Source: Colletotrichum lupini
Lineage: Eukaryota; Ascomycota; Sordariomycetes; Glomerellales; Glomerellaceae
Assembly (NCBI RefSeq): GCF_023278565.1
Contig: NC_064677.1
Location: 6,882,001-6,946,000, forward strand
Reading direction: 5' to 3'
DNA length: 64,000 bases
The position numbers and the translations under genes are program-made. Within the stretch, counting starts at the first letter, position 1; each line of letters starts with the position of its first letter. Of the stretch, positions 1-10,311 are shown piece after piece. The notes beneath the pieces are model-generated. The model searched no databases. It was given only the letters and a program-made list of their open reading frames with translations, and was not told the origin of the DNA.

Positions 1-1479
1 GGGCCTACAAAGACGATATCTCTACTCTTCCGGGTTCCTTGTGTTCGCCCCATACTGCAAGAACCCAGGCAAGCTACTTTTTTCGCTTTTTTGACGCCTC
101 AGCCGATGTCTTCCTTGGTTTTCGTCTATCAGGAACGACGGATTACTCTGGTAAACGGGGTTGGTTGTCCTGAGCGACTCGAAAATCCCATCCACGGATC
201 GCGATTCGCGATTTTTCTCCGTTTTCTATGGGTACCATTACGTCGGATTCCCTCTTCTTAGGGCCTGTGCACGTACGAAGAAGCAGCAGCCTCGCAGTAA
301 GCGGGTAAATCCAGAGTTCAAAAAGCGTGAGAGCGATTTTTTAGAAACCAGCCTTGGCTACCTAGCATTGAGGATATCCGACAGGGACTTGCGACAGCCA
401 AAAAGCGGAACCGCCGATGTGAAATGTCTTTGGGATCCAGCGAAAAGTGACATTCAACAATAGATAAAAAAGGACAGCAAGCAGCATTGTTCAAAACTGG
501 CATCGAGTTCCACGGAAAACACTGGGGGTATGACGATGGTTCTGGGTCATGGAGGGGCGGACGGTGATGGGGGGCTCCTTACCTGACGGGTACCTCTATC
601 GCTGGGTCGTGCCTGGTGGCTGCAAGCTGAAGCAGCAACTGCACCACCAGCACAGAGCACAGCACACCTCTGCACTCTGCAGCAGCCTTACTCACGGCCG
701 TCTGCGAGGTGTGGGTCACCACGACGTAATAATACCCCGCCAAACGGTGGGCGGGGAGGGACAAAAAAAAATGGACAGGCCGTGACGGTCACGGTGACGG
801 TCAATTGCTGATGTAAGTAAGTCTAAGAACTCGAAGCAGAGAACATCCAAAACGGTACAGAGTACGGAGTAGGGGCCGAATGACGAACCAACATCCTGCC
901 TCTCCAAGCAGTCTTCAAGAAGCCGAAAAAGCATTCGATCGACATTCTAGAAGAACCTGCATTGAACAGCCTAGGTAGTCAGTTGAAATGGCACAAGAAA
1001 CATTGGGTCCATGTTCCGGAACGGCCAGGGCCCTTGATCATGGATACGGACGGGATTCTATGTACAGCGTCACAGCCATTCAATGTACCTGAGATACCTA
1101 CCGTCAGCTTCTCCCATCTTCGGGGAAGGCGCGGCGGTTTTTGCTCATGTCATGTACCAAGGTCCAAAGGTACGAAGTACTCTCAGATACGTGACACTTT
1201 TAGACCCACACTACCTAGGGGGGGCGGCCACCGTCTGTCGTCCGGGCGTCTGAGGTGTGAGGTGTGAGAGGTGCGAGGATGAGGGACAAATTACCCCTCG
1301 CCCCGTCCCCCGGGGGAGGTACGGTACGGTACGGTACGCTTGTTCCTCAACAAAGATCTACTACTTCAACGACCTTACATCCTCTCTTCTTCTTTTTCCC
1401 TCCTCTCCTTCTCTCCTCTCTTCCTCCTCAAGTCAATCTACCACCAACAACCGCCACAATTCCTTCATCAAACATCACC
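1..1479. other. intergenic region / transaldolase promoter
   Basis: I see no convincing gene here. Short open frames exist on both strands but have no recognisable domain and mixed codon use. Near the 3' end there is a GGTAC unit repeated four times (1318-1337), followed by a long pyrimidine-rich tract (about 1379-1440) just ahead of the transaldolase start. CT-rich tracts of this kind are usual in promoters of strongly expressed fungal housekeeping genes; their role here is inferred. Confidence 0.6.
1318..1337 (+). repeat. GGTAC x4 tandem repeat
   Basis: Four perfect head-to-tail copies of GGTAC lie about 140 bp upstream of the transaldolase start. It is too short to call a known element and may simply be a microsatellite in the promoter. 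Confidence 0.7.
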
Positions 1480-2749
1480 ATGTCTTCTTCTCTCGACCAG
1501 CTCAAGGCCACCGGCACCGTTGTCGTCAGCGACTCTGGTGACTTTGCCTGTCAGTCCACCCCGCCTTCTTCCTCCCCGCCATTCCCCCAAAATCTCTCAA
1601 AAACTTCCTGATCACCACTTTGCCACCACAACCTCGATCCATCACAGCCAACATGGTCAATGGATTGAGGCATGATACCAATATACAGAGGACGTTTGCT
1701 GACTCTACGACTATACAGCCATTGCCAAGTACAAGCCCCAGGATGCCACCACCAACCCTTCCCTCATCCTCGCCGCCTCCAAGAAGGCTGAGTACGCCAA
1801 GCTGATTGACGAGGCCGTTGCCTCCGCCAAGAAGCAGGGCGGCTCCGTCGACGAGCAGGTTGACAACGCCCTCGATGCCCTTCTCGTCGAGTTCGGCAAG
1901 GAGATTCTCAAGGTCGTTCCCGGCAAGGTCTCCACCGAGGTTGACGCCAGCCTCTCCTTCGACACCAAGGCCTCCGTCGACAAGGCCCTTCACATCATTG
2001 ACGTACGTCTTGTATCCCGACGTTGGATCGTTTTGAGCAACTTTGCTAACATCCACCCCAGCTGTACAAGGCCCAGGGCATCTCCAAGGACCGCGTCCTG
2101 ATCAAGATCGCCTCCACCTGGGAGGGTATCAAGGCCGCCGAGATCCTTCAGCGCGACCACGGCATCAACACCAACCTGACCCTGATGTTCTCCATCACCC
2201 AGGCCATCGCCGCCGCTGAGGCCGGTGCCTACCTCATCTCCCCCTTCGTCGGCCGTATCCTCGACTGGTACAAGGCCGCCCACAAGAAGGAGTACACCAA
2301 GGAGGAGGACCCCGGTGTCAAGTCCGTCGGCACCATCTTCAACTACTACAAGAAGTTCGGCTACAAGACCATTGTCATGGGTGCCTCCTTCCGCAACACT
2401 GGCGAGATCACCGAGCTTGCCGGCTGCGACTACCTCACCATCTCTGTACGTTTGCCACCTCTTATTGTAACCTTGAATGGTCCAGAGAACCACTAACTAA
2501 CACGTTCACCAGCCCAACCTGCTTGAGGAGCTCCTTAACTCCGACGCCCCCGTTCCCAAGAAGCTTGACGCCGCCGCCGCCTCCAGCCTCAACCTGGAGA
2601 AGAAGTCCTACATCAGCAACGAGCCTCTCTTCCGCTTCGACTTCAACGAAGAGCAGATGGCCGTCGAGAAGCTCCGCGAGGGTATCTCCAAGTTCGCCGC
2701 TGATGCCATTACCCTCAAGGACATCATCAAGCAGAAGGTCCAGGCATAA
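1480..2749 (+). CDS. transaldolase, four exons
   Basis: Transaldolase moves a dihydroxyacetone unit from sedoheptulose-7-phosphate to glyceraldehyde-3-phosphate in the cytosolic non-oxidative pentose phosphate pathway. Exons are 1480-1549, 1719-2002, 2062-2445 and 2513-2749, joined in frame to 324 residues, the usual length for the eukaryotic enzyme. Family signatures are clear: DATTNPSL near residue 33, the Schiff-base lysine in [11 protein letters not shown] (about K133) and [10 protein letters not shown] further on. The start is the first ATG after a CT-rich leader and gives the expected N-terminus. The first intron (169 nt) is long for this genome; the other two are about 60 nt. It converges on the polyphosphatase-like gene, with 700 bp between their stops. 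I would expect TAL1 as the symbol in yeast nomenclature. Identity is certain; exon edges follow GT..AG and frame. Confidence 0.96.
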
Positions 2750-3449
2750 ATTGCCTGTCCTGATGCGGAAGCGATGTAACCAAGAAAAAACAAAAGGCCA
2801 CGTCCGCGGGCGAGACAACTTTCCCGTTGGGAGGAGGATATATCATGATGTGAGAATGACTTAATGAGAAGGAAAACAAACAATTCCACCCCATCACACA
2901 CATACCACACACCCCAACAAACGGCGCGTCAAGTGATGGAAGAGGCGCTGAGTTGTGTGGAAGTCAACTTATTTTTTTTTTCAGAGGGAGGCATAAAATC
3001 ACAAAGATAGACTGCTTGGTAGCAAAAATCCGAGAAATTGGTCTCCCAATGTCCCGAGTTCAGAATGTGAATTTGTATTGCTCTAATGACTAAAACGCCT
3101 AGTGGGATGATGATGATGATGCTGTCCTTCATTACGGTAGTTGCTGCTGATCATGTCCCTATGCCTTGTGGGTGCAACTTATTTTGTACAATGAAACGTC
3201 TCTTGGTGGTGTGTTAGAGACGTTGGCGATGACTTGTAGGTATATCCATTTCCGTCGTTCCCCTCTCTTGAGATGGGGAAGTGTTGGGCAGCCAGCCCAT
3301 ACGCATGCAGATGCAATTGTTTCTCCTCACCTTCGTTTCTGGGTTGTCCGTCTTGGACATGCAGTTTGCTTGATGCGCTTCTTTTTTTCCCCTTTTCCTC
3401 TTCTTATTAAGAGACGATACGTCTTCCTTGTTCAGGAGGGAACGCGTCT
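2750..3449. other. intergenic, two converging 3' ends
   Basis: This stretch lies between the stops of the convergent transaldolase and metallophosphoesterase genes and probably holds both 3' UTRs. I see no gene in it. A short ATG triplet repeat sits near 3107-3120. Confidence 0.6.
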
Positions 3450-4895
3450 CTATGACTCGGCCTCGTCCACCTCCTCACTGCTCTTCTTCCCCTTCTTGCT
3501 CTTCTTGTGCTTCTTGTTCCTCTTCTTGTCCTTTCTCCCTTCGTCCTTGTTGCACTCTGTGCTCTTGACGGCATGCGTGACGCCGCCGTCGGCAGACGCC
3601 TCGATGACGAGAGCGGTCAGCTCCCCGCCGTTGACGCAGCCCGAGTCGAGACCGAACGTGAACTTGTCAATCTGCAGCCCGCGCTTCGAGTCGTGGCCGT
3701 AGGCGACGGCGGTGCGGGGCTCCTTCTCAGGCAGCGCCTTTTGGTGGGCGTTCCACGCCTTCGGCCAGCTGCTGGAGCCGTCGCGGCGGTCGGTGGGGAT
3801 GGCGATCTTGCGGTCGTGGGGCTTGCGGCGGCGCTCGTGCTCGCGCTGGATCATGGTCTCGGTGACGCCGGGGGCGGCGGTGTGGGTCCTGCGGTAGTCT
3901 TCGAGGGCGCGGTGGGCTTCTTGCCGGCGGAGCTCCTCGCGCGGGTAGACGAGGCCGCGCATGTTCATGACGGCCCAGGGGTCTTGGTGTTTGAGGGAGA
4001 GGCCTGGGACGAGGCCTGCGTGGACGACGACGAGGTTGCCGCCGATGGATTCCACGGCGCCGACGTCGAGGATGACGGGGAGGGTGGAGAGCCACTTTAG
4101 TTGCTTGCGGGTGAGGGAGCGTGCGGTGGCGCGTTCTTTGGAGTCGCCGTGGGGGAAGATTGAGGGTTCGAGGTCGTCTTGTTCGGTCTTTTCTAGGGAG
4201 GCTTCGTCTTCGTCTTCGTCCTCGCCTTCTTCTCCTTGGCCTTCGGCCTCGGGTGAGACGTTGTCGGTGGGAGGTTCTGCAGGCTTCTTGTCCTCCTCCT
4301 TGTTCTCCTCGGCCTTGGCTTGTCCTTCCTCCTCCTCTCTCTTGGTGACGGGATTGCCGTGAGCGTCCGAGTCGGTAACATAGGTGGTCTTCATGTTCTG
4401 GTGTGCGAGCAGCACGCGGTCCTCGTGGTTTCCGCGTACGGCGGAGGCGCCGAGGCGCATGGCCAGATCGAGAACACCGCGGGAGTCGGGGCCCTTGTTG
4501 ACCATGTCGCCAGCAAAGACGAGGTGGTCGCCGCGGGACTTGTCAAAGTGCAGCTCCTCAAGCAGTCTGTCGAGTGAGACGCGCATGCCGTGGACATCGC
4601 CGACGACGATGAGCCTGCGGCTCGGGTTCTCGCGGGAGGGAAGGTGACGCTCCGGGAGTGTGGCGATGTGGACGAAGAGGTCGGTGAAGCCTGGGCGAGC
4701 GGTCTCGCCGTAGGACATGGGCGCATCGGCTGGTGAGGGCTCGGATGCTGTCTTCGCGGCGGGCCGGCGACGGATGGCTGATGTGAGGTCTAGGGAGGCG
4801 AGGCGGGCTGCCGCGAGGAAGATTGTGGTGAGGATGAAGAAGGCGGCGACGCAGACCACACCACGCCGCGGGCGGGTCGGGGCTGGGAACGACAT
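3450..4895 (-). CDS. calcineurin-like metallophosphoesterase, Ppn2-type endopolyphosphatase
   Basis: This is a 481-residue, single-exon protein with one N-terminal membrane segment (about residues 13-30, rich in Val, Ala, Phe, Ile and Leu), so probably a type II membrane protein with the enzyme in a vacuolar or secretory lumen. The metal-binding motifs of the calcineurin-like superfamily are in order: GDVHG (99-103), GDMVNKGP (129-136), GNHEDR (about 155-160), HAGLVPG (about 290) and YGHDSKRG near 398. The arrangement fits the yeast Ppn2 family, zinc-dependent vacuolar enzymes that cut inside polyphosphate chains. A low-complexity Glu/Lys/Asp insert (about 185-250) separates the halves of the catalytic domain. 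The C-terminus is a lysine-rich tail. A bis(5'-nucleosyl)-tetraphosphatase-like substrate is the main alternative. The superfamily is certain; the substrate is inferred. Confidence 0.82.
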   Translation of the reverse strand: MSFPAPTRPRRGVVCVAAFFILTTIFLAAARLASLDLTSAIRRRPAAKTASEPSPADAPMSYGETARPGFTDLFVHIATLPERHLPSRENPSRRLIVVGDVHGMRVSLDRLLEELHFDKSRGDHLVFAGDMVNKGPDSRGVLDLAMRLGASAVRGNHEDRVLLAHQNMKTTYVTDSDAHGNPVTKREEEEGQAKAEENKEEDKKPAEPPTDNVSPEAEGQGEEGEDEDEDEASLEKTEQDDLEPSIFPHGDSKERATARSLTRKQLKWLSTLPVILDVGAVESIGGNLVVVHAGLVPGLSLKHQDPWAVMNMRGLVYPREELRRQEAHRALEDYRRTHTAAPGVTETMIQREHERRRKPHDRKIAIPTDRRDGSSSWPKAWNAHQKALPEKEPRTAVAYGHDSKRGLQIDKFTFGLDSGCVNGGELTALVIEASADGGVTHAVKSTECNKDEGRKDKKRNKKHKKSKKGKKSSEEVDEAES

Positions 4896-7374
4896 GGTGG
4901 TGACCTTCTTTCTCTGCGGACTCTGGTGTGTGCGTAGGTCTTGTTCCCTTTTTTGCCGTCAAGGTTTCCCGCTGCGCAATGTGTTGAGACGAGACGAACC
5001 AGCCTGCGTTTGATTTGCTGAACCCACGATGAGGTCTGAACCACCACTTATATGGGATTCTTGTCGTCTTTCGGAAATAGGGCGTCGAAGCGGGTTACCC
5101 TGGACCTTTGAAGATGAAGACCTCGTGGGTTTTGTATCCGTAATGGTGGCGGTTGGCGCCTTTCTGTACCCGTGCCGCGGTTATCGACCCAAGCTTAAAC
5201 CGCCGCAAGCTTTCGTTTCGAGATTGGGTTTACGCGTGCGGGATGTGGCGCCGGTGGAATGGACGAATTGGAGACGGGACGAGACGGAATCGTTATTTTT
5301 GACGTATGCGGATGGTTTGACAGCGTCCAAGGTTTTTCCCAAGGTCGAAAAGTATGGGATTCTGGGGGGTAAGGGAGGCCGCGTGTACGGAAATGGGATG
5401 TCGCTCTCTCTTTTTTTTTCGAGTCGTTCTTATCGCATTGATGGAAAGGGGCCCGGCGCAGTCGTCGTCGTCGTCGTCGTCCGACAGGGGTGGCTGCGCA
5501 TGCGTGGATCTTCAAGGAGAATTAGGGTCGTCGGAGATGTATTGCCTCCAAAGTCTTGTATCCTGGGTATCCGTAAGGGAAAAGGTAGCAACAAAAGAGA
5601 ATAGGAAGAAACAAACAACGAAGAAACCCCAACCGAAAAGGAACAGGCTGACAAGGACACGAGGGAAAGAAAATACCAAGACGTCTGGGCGGAAACGAGG
5701 GGAGGAGGGTGGAAGGATGAATGGAGGATACCGTGCAGATTTCGCCAAGAGAATATGGAAGAGAAATCCGAACACTGGTGACTGGCCAGGCTTGCTAGGA
5801 CCGGAGTTAGGTAGGCAGATTCACCTCAGGTCCTTGGGTCCTTCAAGGCTTAGGGGCCAAGATGGGCTGTTTGCGTCGCCAAGTCGAGTATTTTGGGTGC
5901 AGATTCGCTGCAATTAGCTGTAATTTGGTGCAATATGCTCGTCGACTTCTGGGAAAGTCGGCACGCGACGTGGCATGCGACCCCTGCGACCCCTGCAAGT
6001 TCCCGCTGGGCGCTTTCCCCGTCCCGTCAGCAGCGTCAGCACCCTGCACCTTGCTGATCTGCACCCAAATTAACCAAACTCTCTCTCAAAACTGCGTATC
6101 CGTACTTACCTACATAGTATGTACTGCCTGCACAACTGCACAGAAGCCATCACTGCTGCAGTCAGTCAGTCTGCAGTCCGTGGGCGAAGGATCAAAGTGG
6201 GCGGACTCGCTCCCGCTGCAATTGGCTCGGATTCGTAGGAAAAGACGACGGCGGGGCGGGGATGGGGCAGGTGGGCGGAAGCTCAGAATACTTGGTACAT
6301 TGTACTTCAAGTTCCACGTTGCTCAAAGTCAATTCCTACCCTGGTGCCATCACTCTTCCCAACCTAGAGTTGCTTCTTCTCTACGGATAGACTCGAGGCT
6401 ACTGTTTGGGAGGAATCCCCAGCTGATCTACAATCGCTACTGCTGACGATCGGCAGGGCTGAGTCTCCCTCCAGCCTTGAGTAACCTATTATCATCTACT
6501 GAGACACAGACCCTTCGCACAACATTCTTCTCATTCTGCGCCCGAGTCCCACTCGACGGGACTGCCCGTATCACACATACAGCCATCCCCCACCGAACGC
6601 CTACTTATTGCTCCAGGCACTGCCGTTCTGTATCTTTTCTCAAGGCTCCCGGCGGCGCTCTAACACCAAGGCGCCAAGGTAGTACGTCACTGCGGCACAG
6701 CATCCCATCTCACAAGTTCCTCAACCAAACCGAATAACCAACCTCTCCACCCCCTCCCTGCCTGGTGCGATAGTTGCGGCCTCGGCGTACACCCTCTTTG
6801 GAAGGTCGACTTGCCGACTTATCCAGAAAACTTGGAGCTAGCTTGGTTGGCCTCTAATATGTCTTAGAAGAACGTTAAGAAAGAAGAAAGTTCGAACTGG
6901 GGGCGGCTTGATAGAGTTGAGCCCAGTTTAGCAGAAAGTCTGCCGTGCAGGGCTAGCAACGGCAGCTAAACTCCCTACGTTTAAGCTCATCCCGGCAAAT
7001 AATGTGGTTGCCAAACTTTCCACGTCCTTGGAAAGCAACCGGTGATGCGCCGGCTTACTCTTTAGTTTAGAGAACTTGGAGAGCACTTGCCAACTCACTC
7101 TAGCCTTTGTTGGCTACATCTGATGCGTAGGGGAGGCGTTCAAAAGTCCAGAACGAGTTTCTTCCGCGGCTGCAACGACTAAACGACGCCATTGTCAGAG
7201 TTTAGTGGTGCTGAGTTGTCGGCCACAAAGCGCCACTTTCGTCACAGTCACAGGGTCAACATTAGCCAGGCCTGTCCACAAATGAGTGCGATTGGAGAAA
7301 AGAAACCTCCAGAGCGATTCCCCGTTGAGAGAAGACGTCAAAAATATGTTGTTGCTCGAATTGGCAAAAGAATT
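4896..7374. other. gene-poor intergenic region
   Basis: About 2.5 kb with no recognisable protein domain. The part next to 4896 is presumably the promoter of the metallophosphoesterase. A run of eight GTC triplets lies near 5461-5482. Several short frames on both strands look like chance openings. Confidence 0.55.
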
Positions 7375-7456
7375 TGACCAGCATGGGGGTCGAACCACAA
7401 TCTCCTGATTCCACGGTATGTCATAGTCAGACGCCTTGCCATTGGGCCAACCGGCC
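7375..7456 (-). tRNA. intron-containing tRNA-like gene, probably defective
   Basis: Read on the minus strand, the locus folds as a tRNA. A seven-base acceptor stem (GGCCGGU with GCUGGUC, using G-U pairs), an A-box-like D-arm (TGGCCCAATGG), an anticodon stem UCUGA/UCAGG and a B-box-like T-arm (GGTTCGACCCC) are all present, and the discriminator base is A. The anticodon loop is 18 nt, which fits a 7-nt loop plus an 11-nt intron at the usual 37/38 position. That would leave anticodon AUG, which is rare, although the body resembles arginine-type fungal tRNAs. The T-stem appears one base short, so only four pairs form and the loop is eight. A pseudogene or a degenerate copy is therefore likely. 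Amino acid identity is unresolved. Confidence 0.55.
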
Positions 7457-8136
7457 AGACAATTGAAAACATCTCAGATGTCCGTCTCGGAATCGTGAGT
7501 CGAGATGCGGTCTAACTAGTCCGCAGGCCTCCCGCCGCGTGAAGTTGTTGGCTTTGTGAGTCTTCTCCGGTCGAGTGCAAATCGACCTCGAAGTTAAGGT
7601 CAGGTTTTTCGGTTCCTGAAGCTAAGCTTGTAGATGCGAAAGAGGTTGGTCACTTCCTTTGGACCAAATAACATGGAAGATTGTGAACTTCGAAGCAGGC
7701 ATAAACAATGCTTCTGGATTTACAGCTATGTCTTCGAGAGGAGCTGTTTCAACAACGCAGTTAGTCTTTGACAACCCTTTATTGTTCCTTGTTAGCTAGC
7801 AATGTCTTGGAATACGGTACTCTACAACACACTCTGTTTTGAGTCCAAGAGAATCTTATGGCTTCCTCAGGTCTACCTAGAGCTACCTGCCTGGGACCTC
7901 CTACTCATTGCCAATACCTTAAAAGAACCCGGTGTGGTCTGGAGGTCGTTCACCACGCAGACCTCTTGTGAGGAATATAACACGGAATTCGAACTTGGTT
8001 CAATTGATTTCTGACAGATGAGATATAGCCACAAATGCTTCATCGTTTTATAACCACCATGAAGCCGCTTCTGGCAACCCTCCGACAATCGCTCTCAGTA
8101 GGCACTTATATACAGAAGTCTGACACAAACACAAGG
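7457..8136. other. intergenic, leader of the G-domain gene
   Basis: No supported gene. A 70-codon frame at 7802-8014 has no recognisable features. A TATATA-like stretch lies near 8107-8112, about 25 bp before the preferred start of the following gene. Confidence 0.45.
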
Positions 8137-9017
8137 ATGAAGATACTCACAATAGCAGTAATCGGCCCCAGAGGCTGTGGTAAGACAACATTTATCCGAT
8201 CCCTATTCGAAAACGCGGGCGACTACGTAGCCGCCCAAGATGACGACATCAGCATACACACAGCCAACCTCGATGATCAGAACCTTCAAATGCATCTCAT
8301 TGACACACCCTGCCTCTCTCCCGACAAGCGGCATCTCCCAGACGTGGAGACACTCAACTACATCAAGACCCGGCTCAAGTCCACGGACACACAGATAGAC
8401 GGCGTCATCTACCTCCAGCGCATCATGGATCTGAGCAACGCTGACTACGCAGCTCGTAACCTGGACGCTTTTTTGAACGCCTTCAAGTCCCGTGGATTCC
8501 GGCACGTCGTCGTCGCTGCCACAAACTGGGATCGTGTTACGAGTGAGGCTGACAGCTCGGCGCTGGAGGGGTACTTCCACGATCATCTGGACCGCGAATC
8601 TTTGGCCAGCTCACTGGGAGTACGGATCCAGCGAGCTAGGTTGAGCGACTCGACGGACGCGAGTTGGGATCTTTTGGAGAGTATGAGGTATGTCGAGACG
8701 CCGGAGCCGTCTCCGCCGCCTTCACCACCGCCACCTACCCCGGCTTCACCATTACCTTCGTCTCCCGCCCCCGACGCCTCTTGGGTTCCTGGTGGTCACG
8801 ATTGCGAAGGGCCATCGTCTGCTGCAACTAAAGACATCCGTAAGGATATGAAGTCGAGAAAGGGGTTGTTTTTATACTGAAGGGAGATCCAGCAGCAGAA
8901 CACCTCCAGCAAATTCTGACTGAGCTCGTGTCAGATGGCGAGGAAATTGGCGTAGGCCACAGAGTTGAAGGCGAGTTGCCCTGTGGTGACGAGCAGGTGA
9001 CGGCTAAATCTGAGTAG
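8137..9017 (+). CDS. P-loop G-domain protein with proline-rich linker
   Basis: This is a fungal GTPase-like protein of unknown role. The N-terminus has a Walker A/G1 motif GPRGCGKTT, a G3-like LIDTPC and a G4-like ATNWDR, followed by a proline/serine-rich linker. I place the start at 8137 because it sits directly before the first beta strand; an in-frame upstream ATG at 8035 would add 34 residues. The first exon runs 8137-8839. A GTAAGG donor and CAG acceptor bound a 53-nt intron (8840-8892), and the second exon (8893-9017) continues in the same frame with an acidic tail (TELVSDGEEIG). Without splicing the frame stops at 8880 after an uncharacteristic tail. The result is about 275 residues. 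Similar single-domain G proteins occur in many Pezizomycotina; the ligand and partners are unknown. Confidence 0.7.
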
Positions 9018-10311
9018 GTTGCACCGAGGCTCCGTTCGAGAGGTCTGTTGTTCAGGCGTCCCAAGATGCATCGTAATGTAAGTTACTCAAGTGGTCGTTG
9101 GTCAATGCTGCGGGACAGTATCATGCAAGATGAATTGTAAGCTTTGTGGTAGCTATAGGTGATACCTTGAGGTGTAAAAGATGTATCTCTCAAAGCTAGC
9201 CGCATAAAAGCGTCCATCGTGTGGCACTGTTGCACACATATTCTTACGATTATAGTCGTAAAAGGCGGCACTGGTATCATCATGTACTAGGTATCTAGTG
9301 GTACGCGGTCGATGAAGAGTCTTTAGGCGAGCTTTGGGTGTGCGAAACTCGAGTTGCACAATATTCATAGTGTCCTAACGCACCTTAACCATTGTACCAA
9401 AGAGGCGGTTGAGATCCTGGAGAGTTCCAACTGCCGACATGATTCAAGTCGCCCATAGTATGTTTGCATGCAGTTTGTCGATGTTGGAACCACGATAGGC
9501 CCAATCAAGCTTGCCAAGGGCGTTTATCCTTCCAGAGTCTCTTATCCCTTTAAGTACGTCACATAGTCCTTCATGTAACAAGACAAAATCCAGTCCTGGC
9601 TGTGTATTGCGGTGTGTGGCATAGTCCACCAAACAGTACCTACTCTTCGGTCGCTGACGTGATGTAGTATCTCCATTGTATAGACTATGAGACAAGATAG
9701 GCTGATGACTAATGAGGATACCTTGTGAGGCTCTTGTCTAGAATGAAACATGACTACAGAACACACGATGATGGCTCACCGCTCGCATGTTTCGGGTTGG
9801 CCAACGCCCGGCCAAGCCACAGCCGAGTCTGACATGTAACACACGGTAAACCGTTGACGAGCTGTAGCGGCTAGATGAATCTCACCCTTCATGACGGTCT
9901 CACTAGCGCCCCGATACAACGTGGTTAGGATTTTGCTTGCCGTCTTGCAGGAGCTGAAAGATAACCGAGATGGAGTGGGATGCTTGATCCTCGCGGAAAG
10001 GATTTCTCGATTGGCAATATTTTTGTCTGACATCTCGCAACCAACAAGAATCCATCTCGGGCAACTGCCCTTTAGAGACGACGCCCCACGACGCCCCGTT
10101 GCAACCTCGTTGTCTCAACCCCAGTCCATTCCGTGCCGCTTCGGCAGACTTGTTTGCTGCACAAACATTGCCCACTCCAGGCTTCCTTCGACGATCGCGA
10201 CACTTTATAAACTCACGATGCCTCGGCCTCCAAATCATGATTCTGTACAGGTAAGACCGTAGCCCCGGAGCTTCAAATCCTAAGAGTCTCAGTCTCGTCA
10301 CTTGAAAAACC
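9018..10311. other. intergenic region
   Basis: Roughly 1.3 kb upstream of the flavin oxidase gene. I see no domain-bearing frame. Overlapping short frames on both strands at 9891-10370 contradict each other and carry no family signature. Confidence 0.5.

Noticed and set aside
5354..5917. 187-codon open frame in the 5-7 kb gap
   Set aside because: Two other frames are open over the same bases, composition is basic and low-complexity, and no motif is seen.
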